Of a stretch of DNA of 64,000 nucleotides, positions 8,813-18,115 are shown in pieces. Each line of letters begins with the position of its first letter. Position 1 is the first letter of the stretch. Under the pieces are notes generated by a model. It had not been told where the DNA came from and searched no databases. It saw nothing but the letters and a program-made list of their open reading frames with translations. Position numbers and translations under genes: made by a program. The DNA is taken from the NCBI GenBank assembly GCA_964588695.1, contig CAZPQK010000008.1, positions 62,001 through 126,000 on the forward strand, in the 5' to 3' direction. The DNA comes from CAZPQK01 sp964588695 (lineage in GTDB: Bacteria; Krumholzibacteriota; Krumholzibacteriia; WVZY01; JAKEHA01).

Positions 8813-10261
8813 TTAGTCGGCAAGTCGTTCCACGACCGCGCGCAACAACTTCCAAAACGTTTCTACTGACGGAATTTCGACGCGCTCGTCGGGCGAATGC
8901 GGCATCTCGATAAGCGGCCCGAATGAAACCATGTCCATTCCGGGATACTTTTCGCCGATAATTCCACACTCGAGCCCGGCGTGCACCGCTTTCAATTCCG
9001 GGGCTTTGCCAAAAAGCGTCTCGTGAGTTTCCGCAGTGACCGCAAGAACCTTGCTGTCAAGGTCCGGCTTCCATCCGGGATACGGTCGGCTGCGCTCCGC
9101 CGTCCCTCCTGCGAGGTGAGTCACCGCCACAATGCGATCCCGCAACGCTTCCAACGCCGAACCTATCGAACTGCGCGTAGACGTCAACACGCTCACCTGG
9201 TCGTCGTCGAGGTCGACCGCCGCGAGATTATTCGACGTCTCCACCAATCCCGGAACGTCAAGACTCATGGCGTCTACGCCGTGCGGAATTGCCAGCAATG
9301 AGGCAACGACCCGCAACGTCGATTCGGGGTTAAGCGCGTCACCCGACGTACCGGCGGCGGCAGCCACCTGCACATCCAAACCCGGGTCTGCCTTGCCAAG
9401 CTCCGGCTTAATAAGTTCGGCTTCGCGCTTGACCGCGGCCATAAACTCATCCAGATCCGGCACTGCCACCATCGCGTGGGCTTCGCGCGGAATAGCGTTG
9501 TGTTTACCGCCGCCCGAAAGCTCAACAACTTGCATTAGTGACCGCTCGTTGCCCATCGAAAGCAAACGCGCAAGAATCCGAATCGCATTGCCGCGTTGCT
9601 CAGAAATATCCAGGCCGGAGTGTCCGCCCTTCAGCCCTTTCACGACCACCCTGGCCACCGCCGCGTCAGCGGCTATTGACTCGCGGGTCACAGGAATAAA
9701 CGACCGCGTATCTCCGCCGCCAGAGCAGCCTATGTAAAGTGCATCAAGCTCTTCGGTGTCAAGATTCAGCAGTATGCGCCCGGTCAGCATGTCGGCGGCC
9801 AGATCAGCGGCTCCGGTCAGCCCGGTCTCCTCATCGACGGTAATCAGAATCTCTAACGGGCCATGAACAAGGTCGGGGTCGTCCACCAGCGCGAGACTCG
9901 CGGCCAAACCGACTCCATTGTCAGCACCCAACGTCGTTCCTTCTGCCATCAACCAGTCGCCAGCAATCTTCAGTTTCAACGGCTGCGTCATAAAGTCAAA
10001 AGACACGTCGTTGTTCTTTTCGCACACCATATCCATGTGCGATTGCAGCACCACCGTCGGCGCGCCCTCTTTTCCCGGTGAAGCGGGAACCTGGATTACC
10101 AGGTTACCGACACCGTCGGTCTTATGTGTAAGTCCGCGCGACGAAGCGAACGAGACCAGATGCTCCCGAATCTTCTCCTCGTGCTTTGAAGGGCGCGGGA
10201 TCTGGGTGATATTGTGGAAATGCTTCCACACCAACTTAGGTTGGTAGTCGGTAATGTTCAT
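8813..10261 (-). CDS. pepD: Aminoacyl-histidine dipeptidase / cytosol non-specific dipeptidase
   Basis: This 482-residue M20 metallopeptidase of the PepD type has the full expected length. The metal site is intact: H75 and D77 in SHMDMVCEKN, D114 in GADNG, the catalytic E144/E145 pair in DEETG, D168 in NLDTEE, and a C-terminal His in EMPHSPDERV. The HAGLECG motif of the family is present near residue 430. It acts in the cytoplasm on dipeptides, finishing peptide breakdown started by the secreted peptidases in this window (inference). The ATG at 10261 has only a weak ribosome site. The upstream metallohydrolase gene is 63 bp away on the same strand, so they may be cotranscribed. Confidence 0.95.
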   Translation of the reverse strand: MNITDYQPKLVWKHFHNITQIPRPSKHEEKIREHLVSFASSRGLTHKTDGVGNLVIQVPASPGKEGAPTVVLQSHMDMVCEKNNDVSFDFMTQPLKLKIAGDWLMAEGTTLGADNGVGLAASLALVDDPDLVHGPLEILITVDEETGLTGAADLAADMLTGRILLNLDTEELDALYIGCSGGGDTRSFIPVTRESIAADAAVARVVVKGLKGGHSGLDISEQRGNAIRILARLLSMGNERSLMQVVELSGGGKHNAIPREAHAMVAVPDLDEFMAAVKREAELIKPELGKADPGLDVQVAAAAGTSGDALNPESTLRVVASLLAIPHGVDAMSLDVPGLVETSNNLAAVDLDDDQVSVLTSTRSSIGSALEALRDRIVAVTHLAGGTAERSRPYPGWKPDLDSKVLAVTAETHETLFGKAPELKAVHAGLECGIIGEKYPGMDMVSFGPLIEMPHSPDERVEIPSVETFWKLLRAVVERLAD

Positions 10262-10324
10262 GGTTTTTGGCTTTCTAGTCGGGCGAGGTGGTTAAACAAC
10301 CGCTTGAAGATAACCGCAGCTGGT

Positions 10325-12730
10325 CTACTTGACCAGCACCGCCTTAACCGTGCGCGGGACAAAGCCGTCGCCGGAGAGGCGAATAAAGTAAACCGCAGTG
10401 GCCACCGGCGTACCGCGATCGTTACGACCATCCCAACGTTCCAGGTAGTGACCTGCCTCGCGTGTACCACTAAACAGCTCTCGCACCTTGCGTCCGGACG
10501 CGTCGTAGACCGTTAACTGATGCCGACCAGCGCCGGCAGGAACCACATAACCAAGCGATGTCTGAGGATTGAACGGATTCGGAATCGGATCAGATAGCGC
10601 CCACGCCTGCGGGCCTGCCGCCGGGATGCCGACTGGGTTCAAGTCGACTTCTACTTCGCTAACCTGCGGCGTCGAAGCGGAGCGACGACTGGTAATATCA
10701 ACGGCTTCGACTCCCCACAACCACACGTCGCCATCGTGCAACGCGTCTTCGGCCGGAATCGTAAACTCGGTACCATCTACCGGTCCGTAACGACGGATGT
10801 CATTGAGATTCGTCTTGCGCTGCAACCACAGATAATAACGAACACGGTCGCCCGCGTCGGGGTCTTCGCTCACCGACCAACTAAATCGGGGCGTCGAAGT
10901 GAAAACAGCCGGACGGCCGTGCGCGTAGGAAATCTCTGTTGGCCCAACCAGATCGAAGGACTCGGGCGCGTCTTCGACCGCTTGCTCCACCCACTCGGTG
11001 GCGGAGTTAAACGCGTCATCAAAAACTGCGCGAGAATCGCCAGGAAACAGCGCGTTGGCGAAAACAACATCGACGTCCTTAAGCCGGTTCTTAAAGTACT
11101 CGGCCGCCGCGCGTCGTGGGACACTATAAAACGCCGGGAGTTCATCTTGCCGCGAAACGTAGCGAGCAGACACGTCAAAGAACACCGGATTGGTTTGGGC
11201 AAACAGCTCCCCGTCGACATCGATCGGATGCCACCCTCCAACTGGACCAATCACACGCAACGCTACCCAGGTTAACCCGGAAGACGAGACGTTGAACTGG
11301 CGCGCAACTCGCAGCGGCGCGGGACGGTTCGACACATCCCACTCTCGCAAAACTCCAAGGTTACTCACCAGTTGCACCTTACCCATCGGAACAACGCACG
11401 ACACCTTAAACTGTCCCTTCAGACGCTCGTTTTTGGAGCCCAGGTGGTTGTCGTCTGGCCGACCGGGCGAACCAGGCTCGGGTAACACTTCCCCGGGGCC
11501 GGCGCCCGCCAGCGTAAAAGACTCGATCAACGGATAGTTGGTGACGAAGGTGCGTCCGGCTTTGACCGCGTCGACCCAGGCGTCCATCGAAAACGACACA
11601 CCCGGCGGCAGCTGCGCATAGACTCGTACTCCGCCCATGGGATAGCTGTGCGTCGACGACAAGCCGCAATCGGTACCAGCGGTAATCGGCGTCCGAAAAC
11701 CCAAGTTGAGCATATGCTCATACTCGGCGACCACCTGGTCGAGGTTGTTGTCCGAATAGCTAAGCAGGTCAATGGCGTCGATCGAACCAGCCGCCAGATC
11801 CATCGGGCCACCGCGCCACACACCTCCACCTGGCCATGGTGAAACATCAAACCAATTTTCGGTGGGCACTGTGTGCGTTGCAATCACTAGGGAGTTTCCA
11901 CCCTGGTCGTGTACCTGCTGGTAAATCGCCTGATTGAGCGTCTTTCCGCAGGCGGTTGGAACCACACCGCAACTTTGATTGGGGATCCAGTTCTTTAACC
12001 CGACGATCGACAAATGGCCAAAGTGCGGGTTGCGCTGCTCTTTGCTAAAGTACAGCACATGATTTGCGTCGCTTTGCGGGTCGATCGCACCGGTAAAATA
12101 TGGCTCTTCTTCCATCGCGTTGGCAAAGTTGAGCCCTTCTGCCCGCATCATTCGTACGGCTTGCGCGGAACTGATTGAATAGATAATTGGAAGGTGGGAA
12201 ATGTGAACGTGGGTGTCGCCGGCGTACCAACCCAACGCGTTCATGTCGGTGTGGTGCTGCAGTGCCAGTTCCACCGTTTGGTCGGATGACACCTGGAGGC
12301 CAACCAACTGCGGAACGTATTCCAAGCCGCGACCCGCGTAGATTTCTACCCCGCCCGACGTAACCGGCACCACGGTGGGACCATCGGGATAAAAGTACGA
12401 CTTGCCCGCAAGGCCCTGGTACATTGTGGCTGGTTGATCCGCTGGCGGGAATGGCACTCGGTTATTGTCGAACACACCGACCCGGGCCTCCAGCGGAAGT
12501 CCGCTTTCCGCGTCAACCACTTCGACCGTTATACTGCTGTTGGTCGCGCGACGCGGCTGAGCCAATTCGTTCACCCGCGGCGAAGCCCCCACCCCGCAGT
12601 GGTGTACATAACCGCGGTCCATTTGCAACGGCGCACGTTCCCCAGTTACCTGTCCGCACGGGATGACCAGCGTCGCGATCGCGGCGATCGCGCCGGTTAA
12701 GCCTAATTTTGGGCCGTGTCGAAATAACAT
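10325..12730 (-). CDS. Secreted CehA/McbA-family metallohydrolase with sorting domain
   Basis: The start ATG at 12730 is preceded by GAGGT at good distance and opens an 801-residue protein with a signal peptide (about 1-30). A carboxypeptidase-regulatory-like beta domain follows (about 66-160, SITVEVVDAESG). The CehA/McbA (PHP-related) hydrolase domain spans about 165-440, with metal-binding candidates in GDTHVH (171-176), ATHTVPTENW and TAGTDCG. An Ig-like part and a fibronectin-like region come next, and the last 90 residues form a FlgD-like sorting domain ending KAVLVK. Family members hydrolyse carbamate, phosphoester or similar bonds, and the substrate here is unknown. An open frame extends 17 codons further upstream but would disrupt the signal peptide. 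Confidence 0.85.
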   Translation of the reverse strand: MLFRHGPKLGLTGAIAAIATLVIPCGQVTGERAPLQMDRGYVHHCGVGASPRVNELAQPRRATNSSITVEVVDAESGLPLEARVGVFDNNRVPFPPADQPATMYQGLAGKSYFYPDGPTVVPVTSGGVEIYAGRGLEYVPQLVGLQVSSDQTVELALQHHTDMNALGWYAGDTHVHISHLPIIYSISSAQAVRMMRAEGLNFANAMEEEPYFTGAIDPQSDANHVLYFSKEQRNPHFGHLSIVGLKNWIPNQSCGVVPTACGKTLNQAIYQQVHDQGGNSLVIATHTVPTENWFDVSPWPGGGVWRGGPMDLAAGSIDAIDLLSYSDNNLDQVVAEYEHMLNLGFRTPITAGTDCGLSSTHSYPMGGVRVYAQLPPGVSFSMDAWVDAVKAGRTFVTNYPLIESFTLAGAGPGEVLPEPGSPGRPDDNHLGSKNERLKGQFKVSCVVPMGKVQLVSNLGVLREWDVSNRPAPLRVARQFNVSSSGLTWVALRVIGPVGGWHPIDVDGELFAQTNPVFFDVSARYVSRQDELPAFYSVPRRAAAEYFKNRLKDVDVVFANALFPGDSRAVFDDAFNSATEWVEQAVEDAPESFDLVGPTEISYAHGRPAVFTSTPRFSWSVSEDPDAGDRVRYYLWLQRKTNLNDIRRYGPVDGTEFTIPAEDALHDGDVWLWGVEAVDITSRRSASTPQVSEVEVDLNPVGIPAAGPQAWALSDPIPNPFNPQTSLGYVVPAGAGRHQLTVYDASGRKVRELFSGTREAGHYLERWDGRNDRGTPVATAVYFIRLSGDGFVPRTVKAVLVK

Positions 12731-12814
12731 GGTTGACCTCGCCCGATATTCTAACACGAGGTCAGGTTTGCGGGCAGGCAAAGCTATGGAGAATTATCGA
12801 TGCAGAAAACGCGA

Positions 12815-12844
12815 AGAGGGGCCACCGCGCAGGCAGCCCCCCTT
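12815..12844 (-). terminator. Probable terminator after the small lipoprotein gene
   Basis: Just past the stop codon of the minus-strand lipoprotein gene, a GC-rich stem of about 12 bp (12815-12827 with 12833-12844, some wobble pairs and a bulge) is followed on the minus strand by CGCGTTTTC. The T tract is short, so efficiency is uncertain. Confidence 0.4.
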
Positions 12845-12850
12845 GCGTTC

Positions 12851-13450
12851 CTAGAACGGATCCGGGACTTCAACTTCTGTATTCAAAACTACTTGCAGCA
12901 CCACGTAAAACTTCCAGGTGAAGATCATCGGATTGGCGACCGATGGGTCGGGCGTGATGTCGTCATTATCGACCGCAAAAGTCAGAGACGGATCAGACCC
13001 CGCGAGAAAGTCGTCGATGGCCTGCTGCAGTTGGTTGACACCGGCCGTCGTCATAGGCGTTAGCGTCCGCACGCCGAACGCCGCCTGCACCGACTGGCTG
13101 GTGTAGGTAACCAGATCGATCGGGCCGGACTGATAGTCCACGGTGATGTTTCCCGAGATTACCCAGTCGTTAGGTCCGCTGAACTCGGTTACCTCGTAAG
13201 CGGAACTAACAATGTTTACCGCGGCAATGTCGTTAACCGAATACCCGTTTTCCGACAAGACTTCGCGAATCTGCTGGCCAATGGTGATTGTTGCCGGCTC
13301 GTTAAAGTTGTCGGTGGTTTCGTTTTGAATAAACTCTGCACAGGTCTCGGAGTTGAGCAAAACCTCAAGCACTTTTTCTTCCAGGCATCCCATCCCGGAA
13401 GCCACCGCCAAAACCGCGGCTACGATCATCAGAAAAAATGTACTCTTCAT
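12851..13450 (-). CDS. Small lipoprotein of unknown function
   Basis: I do not recognise a family. The 199-residue protein has a lipoprotein signal: a charged start, a hydrophobic stretch and a lipobox-like SGMGC, with lipidation cysteine at residue 22. The mature part is acidic and beta-rich. It contains an even alternation typical of a small extracytoplasmic beta-sandwich, ending VLNTEVEVPDPF. The gene begins 17 bp after the DUF6588-like outer-membrane protein on the same strand, so the two form an operon and the lipoprotein may be its partner at the outer membrane (inference). The terminator-like hairpin directly downstream marks the operon end. Confidence 0.75.
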   Translation of the reverse strand: MKSTFFLMIVAAVLAVASGMGCLEEKVLEVLLNSETCAEFIQNETTDNFNEPATITIGQQIREVLSENGYSVNDIAAVNIVSSAYEVTEFSGPNDWVISGNITVDYQSGPIDLVTYTSQSVQAAFGVRTLTPMTTAGVNQLQQAIDDFLAGSDPSLTFAVDNDDITPDPSVANPMIFTWKFYVVLQVVLNTEVEVPDPF

Positions 13451-13467
13451 GATGGCTCCGTTTTCGG

Positions 13468-14382
13468 TTAGATGCCGACGTTGCCCAGGGTAAGACCAAA
13501 GGCAAAGTTGTTTTGTTCGGCGATGTTGTATTCGACTTGAATGTTACCGATTAAGAAGTTTAGCGCGCCGCCGATGGTTAGGTGAAACGAAGAGTCTCCG
13601 TCGAGTTCAATTGTTTCTGCGGCGCCCGTGACGTCGCTATCGTAGTCGACATCGAGGCTGAAGGAGTCGAACGACAGGCCTGCGTAAGGCTCAAACACAC
13701 CCAGCTGTTTGCTCCCCTGCACACCAAACGTGAAAGCGTTGGCTGCTAGCAGGTCGTCACCGCGATTGTTCTTGCCGAGGGAGAACGTCTGCCACAAAAA
13801 ACCGGCGGCCAGATCTAACGGAAGGCCTTCGAAATACTGCGACACACTGTGCCGTGCTCCAAAACCGAACAGGCTGACGTCGCCAATCTCTGAATCCCCC
13901 GCTTCGAAAGCGATGTAGCGCACCAAAGCTTCGGTTCCGGCAACACCGCCGACGCGCAGCTGCGGAACAACGATTCCGAACGAGTTCAGGTCGAGGCCAC
14001 CCGGAAAAGAAAACGCGGTTCCGCCGTCGCCGGAAACCGTCTCTCCCGACGTCGAACCCACAATGGTGGGTGCGTCGGTCGTGGTTTGTGGCGAAAACCC
14101 GCCTTCGGTGGTGGCCTTAAAGGTGCGGTCATCGTCACTGAACAGCACACCCATCACACGAGTTTCCAGACTAATTTTAAGCCCAGCCTTGGGGATGCGA
14201 GCGGAATGAAAGTAGCCGCTGTTAAGGCTCGCGCCGAATGCGTTTGCAAGGGGCTGCAAGTAGCCTTCGACGTTTGCGCCGGTATAGGCCGACAGTTGGT
14301 CTTCCACCTGGGCAGTCGCCGGACGAACCAGAACCGCCGCAGCCAGGACTGCTGTCAGCAAAACCCAGAGTCGTAGCTTCAT
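13468..14382 (-). CDS. DUF6588-like outer-membrane beta-barrel protein
   Basis: This 304-residue protein has a signal peptide cleaved near residue 24 (RPATA-Q). The mature start, with the YLQPLANAFGASLNSGYFHSA segment split over residues 40-60, matches the DUF6588 family of predicted outer-membrane proteins. The rest alternates short amphipathic strands with glycine and ends in a strand (FAFGLTLGNVGI) typical of a barrel C-terminus. No transport substrate can be assigned. The ATG at 14382 is preceded by AGGAGA with about nine bases between. It is first in a two-gene operon with the lipoprotein that follows 17 bp later. Confidence 0.75.
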   Translation of the reverse strand: MKLRLWVLLTAVLAAAVLVRPATAQVEDQLSAYTGANVEGYLQPLANAFGASLNSGYFHSARIPKAGLKISLETRVMGVLFSDDDRTFKATTEGGFSPQTTTDAPTIVGSTSGETVSGDGGTAFSFPGGLDLNSFGIVVPQLRVGGVAGTEALVRYIAFEAGDSEIGDVSLFGFGARHSVSQYFEGLPLDLAAGFLWQTFSLGKNNRGDDLLAANAFTFGVQGSKQLGVFEPYAGLSFDSFSLDVDYDSDVTGAAETIELDGDSSFHLTIGGALNFLIGNIQVEYNIAEQNNFAFGLTLGNVGI

Positions 14383-14504
14383 CTGATCTATCTCCTACCG
14401 ATGTTACCGAGCTATCGAATTGAACCGCTAGGGTAACACCTGGGCAACCCCGCCCACAAGCCACGCTATTGTATACCGTATGATTGCAATGACTTACAGC
14501 TCGC

Positions 14505-15839
14505 CTAGCCTTCGGCAGTCATGTACATGGGCTGACCCGTCGCGCCGATAACCGCTCGCCACAGGTGACTTTCCGGACGGATCTTCTTGCGATGTCCCGC
14601 GACCAACGCGATTGGCAGGTGCACGTAAACCCCGTGCCACAAACCAATCACTACGTCGGTGACACCCGCCATACCCGCATGAACTGCAGTAGTCGCCAGG
14701 TCGTGACAGAAAATGGCATCGGACGCGTTCGCGCGGATGCTGCGAATAATGTAACTGGGGTCAATATACTTGAGAACCGGGGTTGGCGTGATTCGACCGT
14801 CGGAAAAATGACGGCTGATTTCGGCGCGCAACAAAAGACCGATGTCCTTGTGAATAATGTTTCCGGATTTGTCGGTCGCGCGACGGGTGTCGGCGAAATG
14901 TTCCTGACCAGCCCCTTCGGCTACAATAATTACCGCGTGGTGCGACGCGCGCAGCCGTTCTTCCAGTAACTCCAGTAGCCCTCCCTTTCCGTGTATTTCG
15001 AACGGAATTTCGGGAACCAGGCAGAAGTTTACCTCCATACTCGCTAGCGTTCCAAAAGCCGCTATGAATCCCGAGTCGCGACCCATCACTTTAACCAGAC
15101 CTACTCCATTGGGCGCACCCGTCGCCTCCACGTGCGCGCTCGATAAAGCTTCGCGCACCGAGCCTACTGCGGTGTCGAAACCAAACGTTTTGTAAACAAA
15201 CGGCACATCGTTGTCGATGGTCTTGGGAATTCCCACGATTGCAATGTCGCTACCGCGACGTTCGACCTCTTCGGCGATCGCGTGGGCCGCGCGCAAGGTA
15301 CCATCGCCGCCGATCAGGAAGAACATGTTAACGCCGTCGCGCTCTAAGGTATCGACCATCAGCTTGGTGTCTTCGCTTCCCCGCGAGTTTGCCAGCGCCG
15401 ATCCGCCTTCGTTGTGTATGTACCGCACAAAAGACGGGGTAAGGTCGATTACATCGTACCCATTTGCCGGGTTCATCCCGGCAAATCCGTACTGGTATCC
15501 AATGACGCGCTTAACCTGATAACGATAATGAAGGGTCAGAAACAACGACCGGATTACGTTGTTAAGTCCTGGAGACAATCCGCCGCAGGTCACGATGGCC
15601 GCTGTAGTTTGCTTGGGGTCAAAGTAGAGCTTTTGTCGCGGTCCGCCGCGATCGATGTAGACGCTGGTGTCAAAAGCACCGCCATCACCACTGATGTTAT
15701 ACAACACGTGAGTGTCGTCGGTGGTGTAATTGGCCCGACCATCGCCTTTCGAGGTCGACAAGCGCAGCGGCGAATCATACTTGGGCGGACCCAGGCGTCG
15801 AACGACAAAATCGTCACGGGTCAGCGATCGGTCAAGCAT
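14505..15839 (-). CDS. pfkA: 6-phosphofructokinase, long (plant/trypanosome-like) type
   Basis: The 444-residue enzyme phosphorylates fructose-6-phosphate in glycolysis. Key motifs are GGLSPGLN (86-93), GGDG (177-180), PKTIDND (205-211, catalytic base region) and MGRDSG (252-257). Pyrophosphate-dependent enzymes carry GGDD at the second site, so glycine at residue 180 points to ATP as phosphoryl donor. The PKTIDND form and the roughly 80-residue N-terminal extension place it with the long-type kinases rather than the E. coli PfkA group. The ATG at 15839 has AAGGAG eight bases upstream and a promoter with consensus TTGACA further up. It is divergent from the S9 peptidase gene and appears to stand alone. 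Confidence 0.9.
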   Translation of the reverse strand: MLDRSLTRDDFVVRRLGPPKYDSPLRLSTSKGDGRANYTTDDTHVLYNISGDGGAFDTSVYIDRGGPRQKLYFDPKQTTAAIVTCGGLSPGLNNVIRSLFLTLHYRYQVKRVIGYQYGFAGMNPANGYDVIDLTPSFVRYIHNEGGSALANSRGSEDTKLMVDTLERDGVNMFFLIGGDGTLRAAHAIAEEVERRGSDIAIVGIPKTIDNDVPFVYKTFGFDTAVGSVREALSSAHVEATGAPNGVGLVKVMGRDSGFIAAFGTLASMEVNFCLVPEIPFEIHGKGGLLELLEERLRASHHAVIIVAEGAGQEHFADTRRATDKSGNIIHKDIGLLLRAEISRHFSDGRITPTPVLKYIDPSYIIRSIRANASDAIFCHDLATTAVHAGMAGVTDVVIGLWHGVYVHLPIALVAGHRKKIRPESHLWRAVIGATGQPMYMTAEG

Positions 15840-15869
15840 CAGACGGCTCCTTGCGATGAGGTCGGCCAG

Positions 15870-15899
15870 ACTATGCGGCCAAATCTGTTAGCCTGTCAA
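15870..15899 (-). promoter_or_regulatory. Sigma-70-like promoter of the phosphofructokinase gene
   Basis: On the minus strand a consensus TTGACA (15899-15894) is followed after 18 bases by CATAGT (15875-15870), which matches 4 of 6 at the -10. The start codon is about 30 bases further on. Confidence 0.5.
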
Positions 15900-15918
15900 A
15901 TGCTTGTGATGGACGGCT

Positions 15919-15947
15919 TTGCAATTACCGCCGTATGGCCGTATCAT
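15919..15947 (+). promoter_or_regulatory. Sigma-70-like promoter of the S9 peptidase gene
   Basis: TTGCAA (15919-15924, 4 of 6) and TATCAT (15942-15947, 5 of 6) are separated by 17 bases and lie about 48 bases before the ATG at 15995. Confidence 0.5.
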
Positions 15948-15994
15948 TGCCCAGTCGCTCAATAACAACCCACGTCATGGGAGGCTCATTCCGA

Positions 15995-18055
15995 ATGTGT
16001 TTACTACGCTCCATAGTCGCGATCGCGATTACCACGGTACTTGTGGCCCCGGCCAGCGCCAACGTCTTTACCGCAGACGACCTTTTCCGCACCAAGTTTG
16101 CGACCTCATCCGTTCTGAGCCCTGACGGCAAGTGGGTTGCCTATACGGTTTCGGTTGCACGGGGTATAGAGGACAAGGCCGGCGCACGCTACGCCGAACT
16201 CCACGTGGTTTCGACCGAAACCGGCGAATCCAAGGGATTCATAACCGGCGAAGTAAGTGTCTCGGCGGCCAAATGGCACCCGCAAGGTTCCTACCTGGGA
16301 TTTCGCATGACTCGCGGCGACGGCGCCAAACGTCAGGTGTGGGCAATCCCGATGTCTGGCGGCGAAGCATTTGCCGTCACCGAGTCCAAGGAAAACGTGA
16401 TCGAATGGAACTGGGCTCCCGACGGCACCAGCGTCATGTACACGGCACTGGAGGCAAAGTCAAAGCGCGACAAGAAACTCGACAAGCTGGGTTACGGTTT
16501 CAAGTTCTACGAAGAGAAGCTCCGACATCGCAACCTCTATGAGTGCGATTTTAGCCCCGGCGGTGGCGACGCGAATACCCGGCGCATTACCGATAGCGCT
16601 ACCGTTTGGGCGTTTCAGATTAGCCCCCGTGGCGATCAGGTGATCGCGCAGGTTTCCCCAAAGAACCTGATCGACCACCGCTACGCGTTTAGCAAGCTAT
16701 ACATGATCAACCCCGCCAGCGGACAGATGGACTTATTCGTTAACAACCCCGGAAAGTTAGGGTCATTCCAGTTCAGCCCCGACGGCAGCCGGGTGGTTTA
16801 CACCGCAGCCAAGACCCAAAGTGACCACTCGGTGAGCCAGGTTTACATTGCATCGACTGGCGACCGCGAATCGGTAAACCTCACCGAGCCAAACTTTCGC
16901 GGGCACGTTATCTCGGCGTGGTTTCGCGACAGCAACAACATTGCGTATTACTCGGGCGAAGGCGTGTGGCGCACCATGAGTACGGTGCGCGCCACCGGTG
17001 GCGATCGCAAGTTAGTGCTCAGCGCCGAAGAGACCGGGTTGGGCTTTCTGGGAACAACCTGGAACGAAGACGCCAGCGCATGTGCGTTTATTGGGACTTC
17101 CAACACAGTACCGTCTGACGTGTACTACTGGCCCGGAAAGGGAAAACCCAAGCGCTTAACCAACCTTAACCCCTGGGTGGAAGACGAAAAACTGGGGCGC
17201 TACGAAGTACACAAGTACAAGGCGCGCGACGGATACGAACTGGACGGTCTCTTGTACTATCCGGTCAACTACCAGAAGGGCCAACGCTATCCGCTGGTTG
17301 TTCATGTCCACGGGGGACCTGAGTCCCACGATTATTACAGTTGGCGAACCAACTATTCCCGGCCGGTACAGGTACTGTGCGGAAAGGGCTACGCGGTTTT
17401 TCTACCCAACTATCGTTCCAGTACCGGTTACGGGTTGGAACATACCGAAAAGCACATGGGAGACGCCGCTGGCGTTGAGTTTGAAGACATCGCCGACGCT
17501 ATCGATCACTTCGTAAAAATTGGCCTCGCCGACAAAGATCGCATTGGCGTCGGCGGAGGTTCTTACGGAGGCTACGCCGCAGCGTGGTTTGCGACTTACT
17601 ACACCAAAAAAGTTAAAGCTGCCGTCATGTTTGTCGGGATTAGCAATCTAATCAGCAAACGCGGGACCACCGACATCCCCTACGAAGAGCTCTACGTGCA
17701 TTCCGGTGAACTGCTGGAAGAGATGTGGGAAGAGAGCTTGAAGCGAAGCCCGCTGTACTACGCATCCAAAAGCAAGACGGCGACTCTCATCGTTGGCGGA
17801 ACCAACGACACCCGCGTGCATCCGGCTCAAAGCCTGGAACTTTACCGTCGCATGAAGATGAACGACCACCCGGCGGTAAGGCTGGTGCAATACCCCGGAG
17901 AACCGCACGGAAACCAGAAAATGCCGGGCCGAAGGGACATGTGCCTGCGCACGCTGGCCTGGTATGACTGGTACTTGAAAGATGGGAAGCCGATCACCTC
18001 AGAAATGCCCCCGGTGGACATCAGCGACCAGTACGGTATTAGTTTCGACAATTAG
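15995..18055 (+). CDS. Secreted S9 prolyl-oligopeptidase family (acylaminoacyl-peptidase-like) serine peptidase
   Basis: The ATG at 15995 was chosen because GGGAGG lies ten bases upstream and a signal peptide follows (about residues 1-22, ending ASA). The 686-residue protein has an N-terminal seven-bladed propeller of WD40/TolB-like repeats (SPDGKWVAYT, then WAPDGTS and FSPDGSRVVYT), about residues 30-400. The C-terminal alpha/beta hydrolase domain (about 420-686) carries the triad S523 in GGGSYGG, D605 in GGTNDTRV and H638 in GEPHG. The HVHGGPESHD oxyanion loop is present. Such enzymes trim peptides outside the cytoplasm. The gene has its own promoter and a strong terminator, so it is monocistronic. 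Confidence 0.95.
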   Translation: MCLLRSIVAIAITTVLVAPASANVFTADDLFRTKFATSSVLSPDGKWVAYTVSVARGIEDKAGARYAELHVVSTETGESKGFITGEVSVSAAKWHPQGSYLGFRMTRGDGAKRQVWAIPMSGGEAFAVTESKENVIEWNWAPDGTSVMYTALEAKSKRDKKLDKLGYGFKFYEEKLRHRNLYECDFSPGGGDANTRRITDSATVWAFQISPRGDQVIAQVSPKNLIDHRYAFSKLYMINPASGQMDLFVNNPGKLGSFQFSPDGSRVVYTAAKTQSDHSVSQVYIASTGDRESVNLTEPNFRGHVISAWFRDSNNIAYYSGEGVWRTMSTVRATGGDRKLVLSAEETGLGFLGTTWNEDASACAFIGTSNTVPSDVYYWPGKGKPKRLTNLNPWVEDEKLGRYEVHKYKARDGYELDGLLYYPVNYQKGQRYPLVVHVHGGPESHDYYSWRTNYSRPVQVLCGKGYAVFLPNYRSSTGYGLEHTEKHMGDAAGVEFEDIADAIDHFVKIGLADKDRIGVGGGSYGGYAAAWFATYYTKKVKAAVMFVGISNLISKRGTTDIPYEELYVHSGELLEEMWEESLKRSPLYYASKSKTATLIVGGTNDTRVHPAQSLELYRRMKMNDHPAVRLVQYPGEPHGNQKMPGRRDMCLRTLAWYDWYLKDGKPITSEMPPVDISDQYGISFDN

Positions 18056-18077
18056 TCCAACGGTTCGGACTGAATCA

Positions 18078-18107
18078 AGAGGGGCACTCGGCGCCCCTCT
18101 TTTTTTG
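18078..18107 (+). terminator. Rho-independent terminator after the S9 peptidase gene
   Basis: AGAGGGGC (18078-18085) pairs with GCCCCTCT (18093-18100) and is followed by seven T. Confidence 0.9.
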
Positions 18108-18115
18108 TGCAAAAA

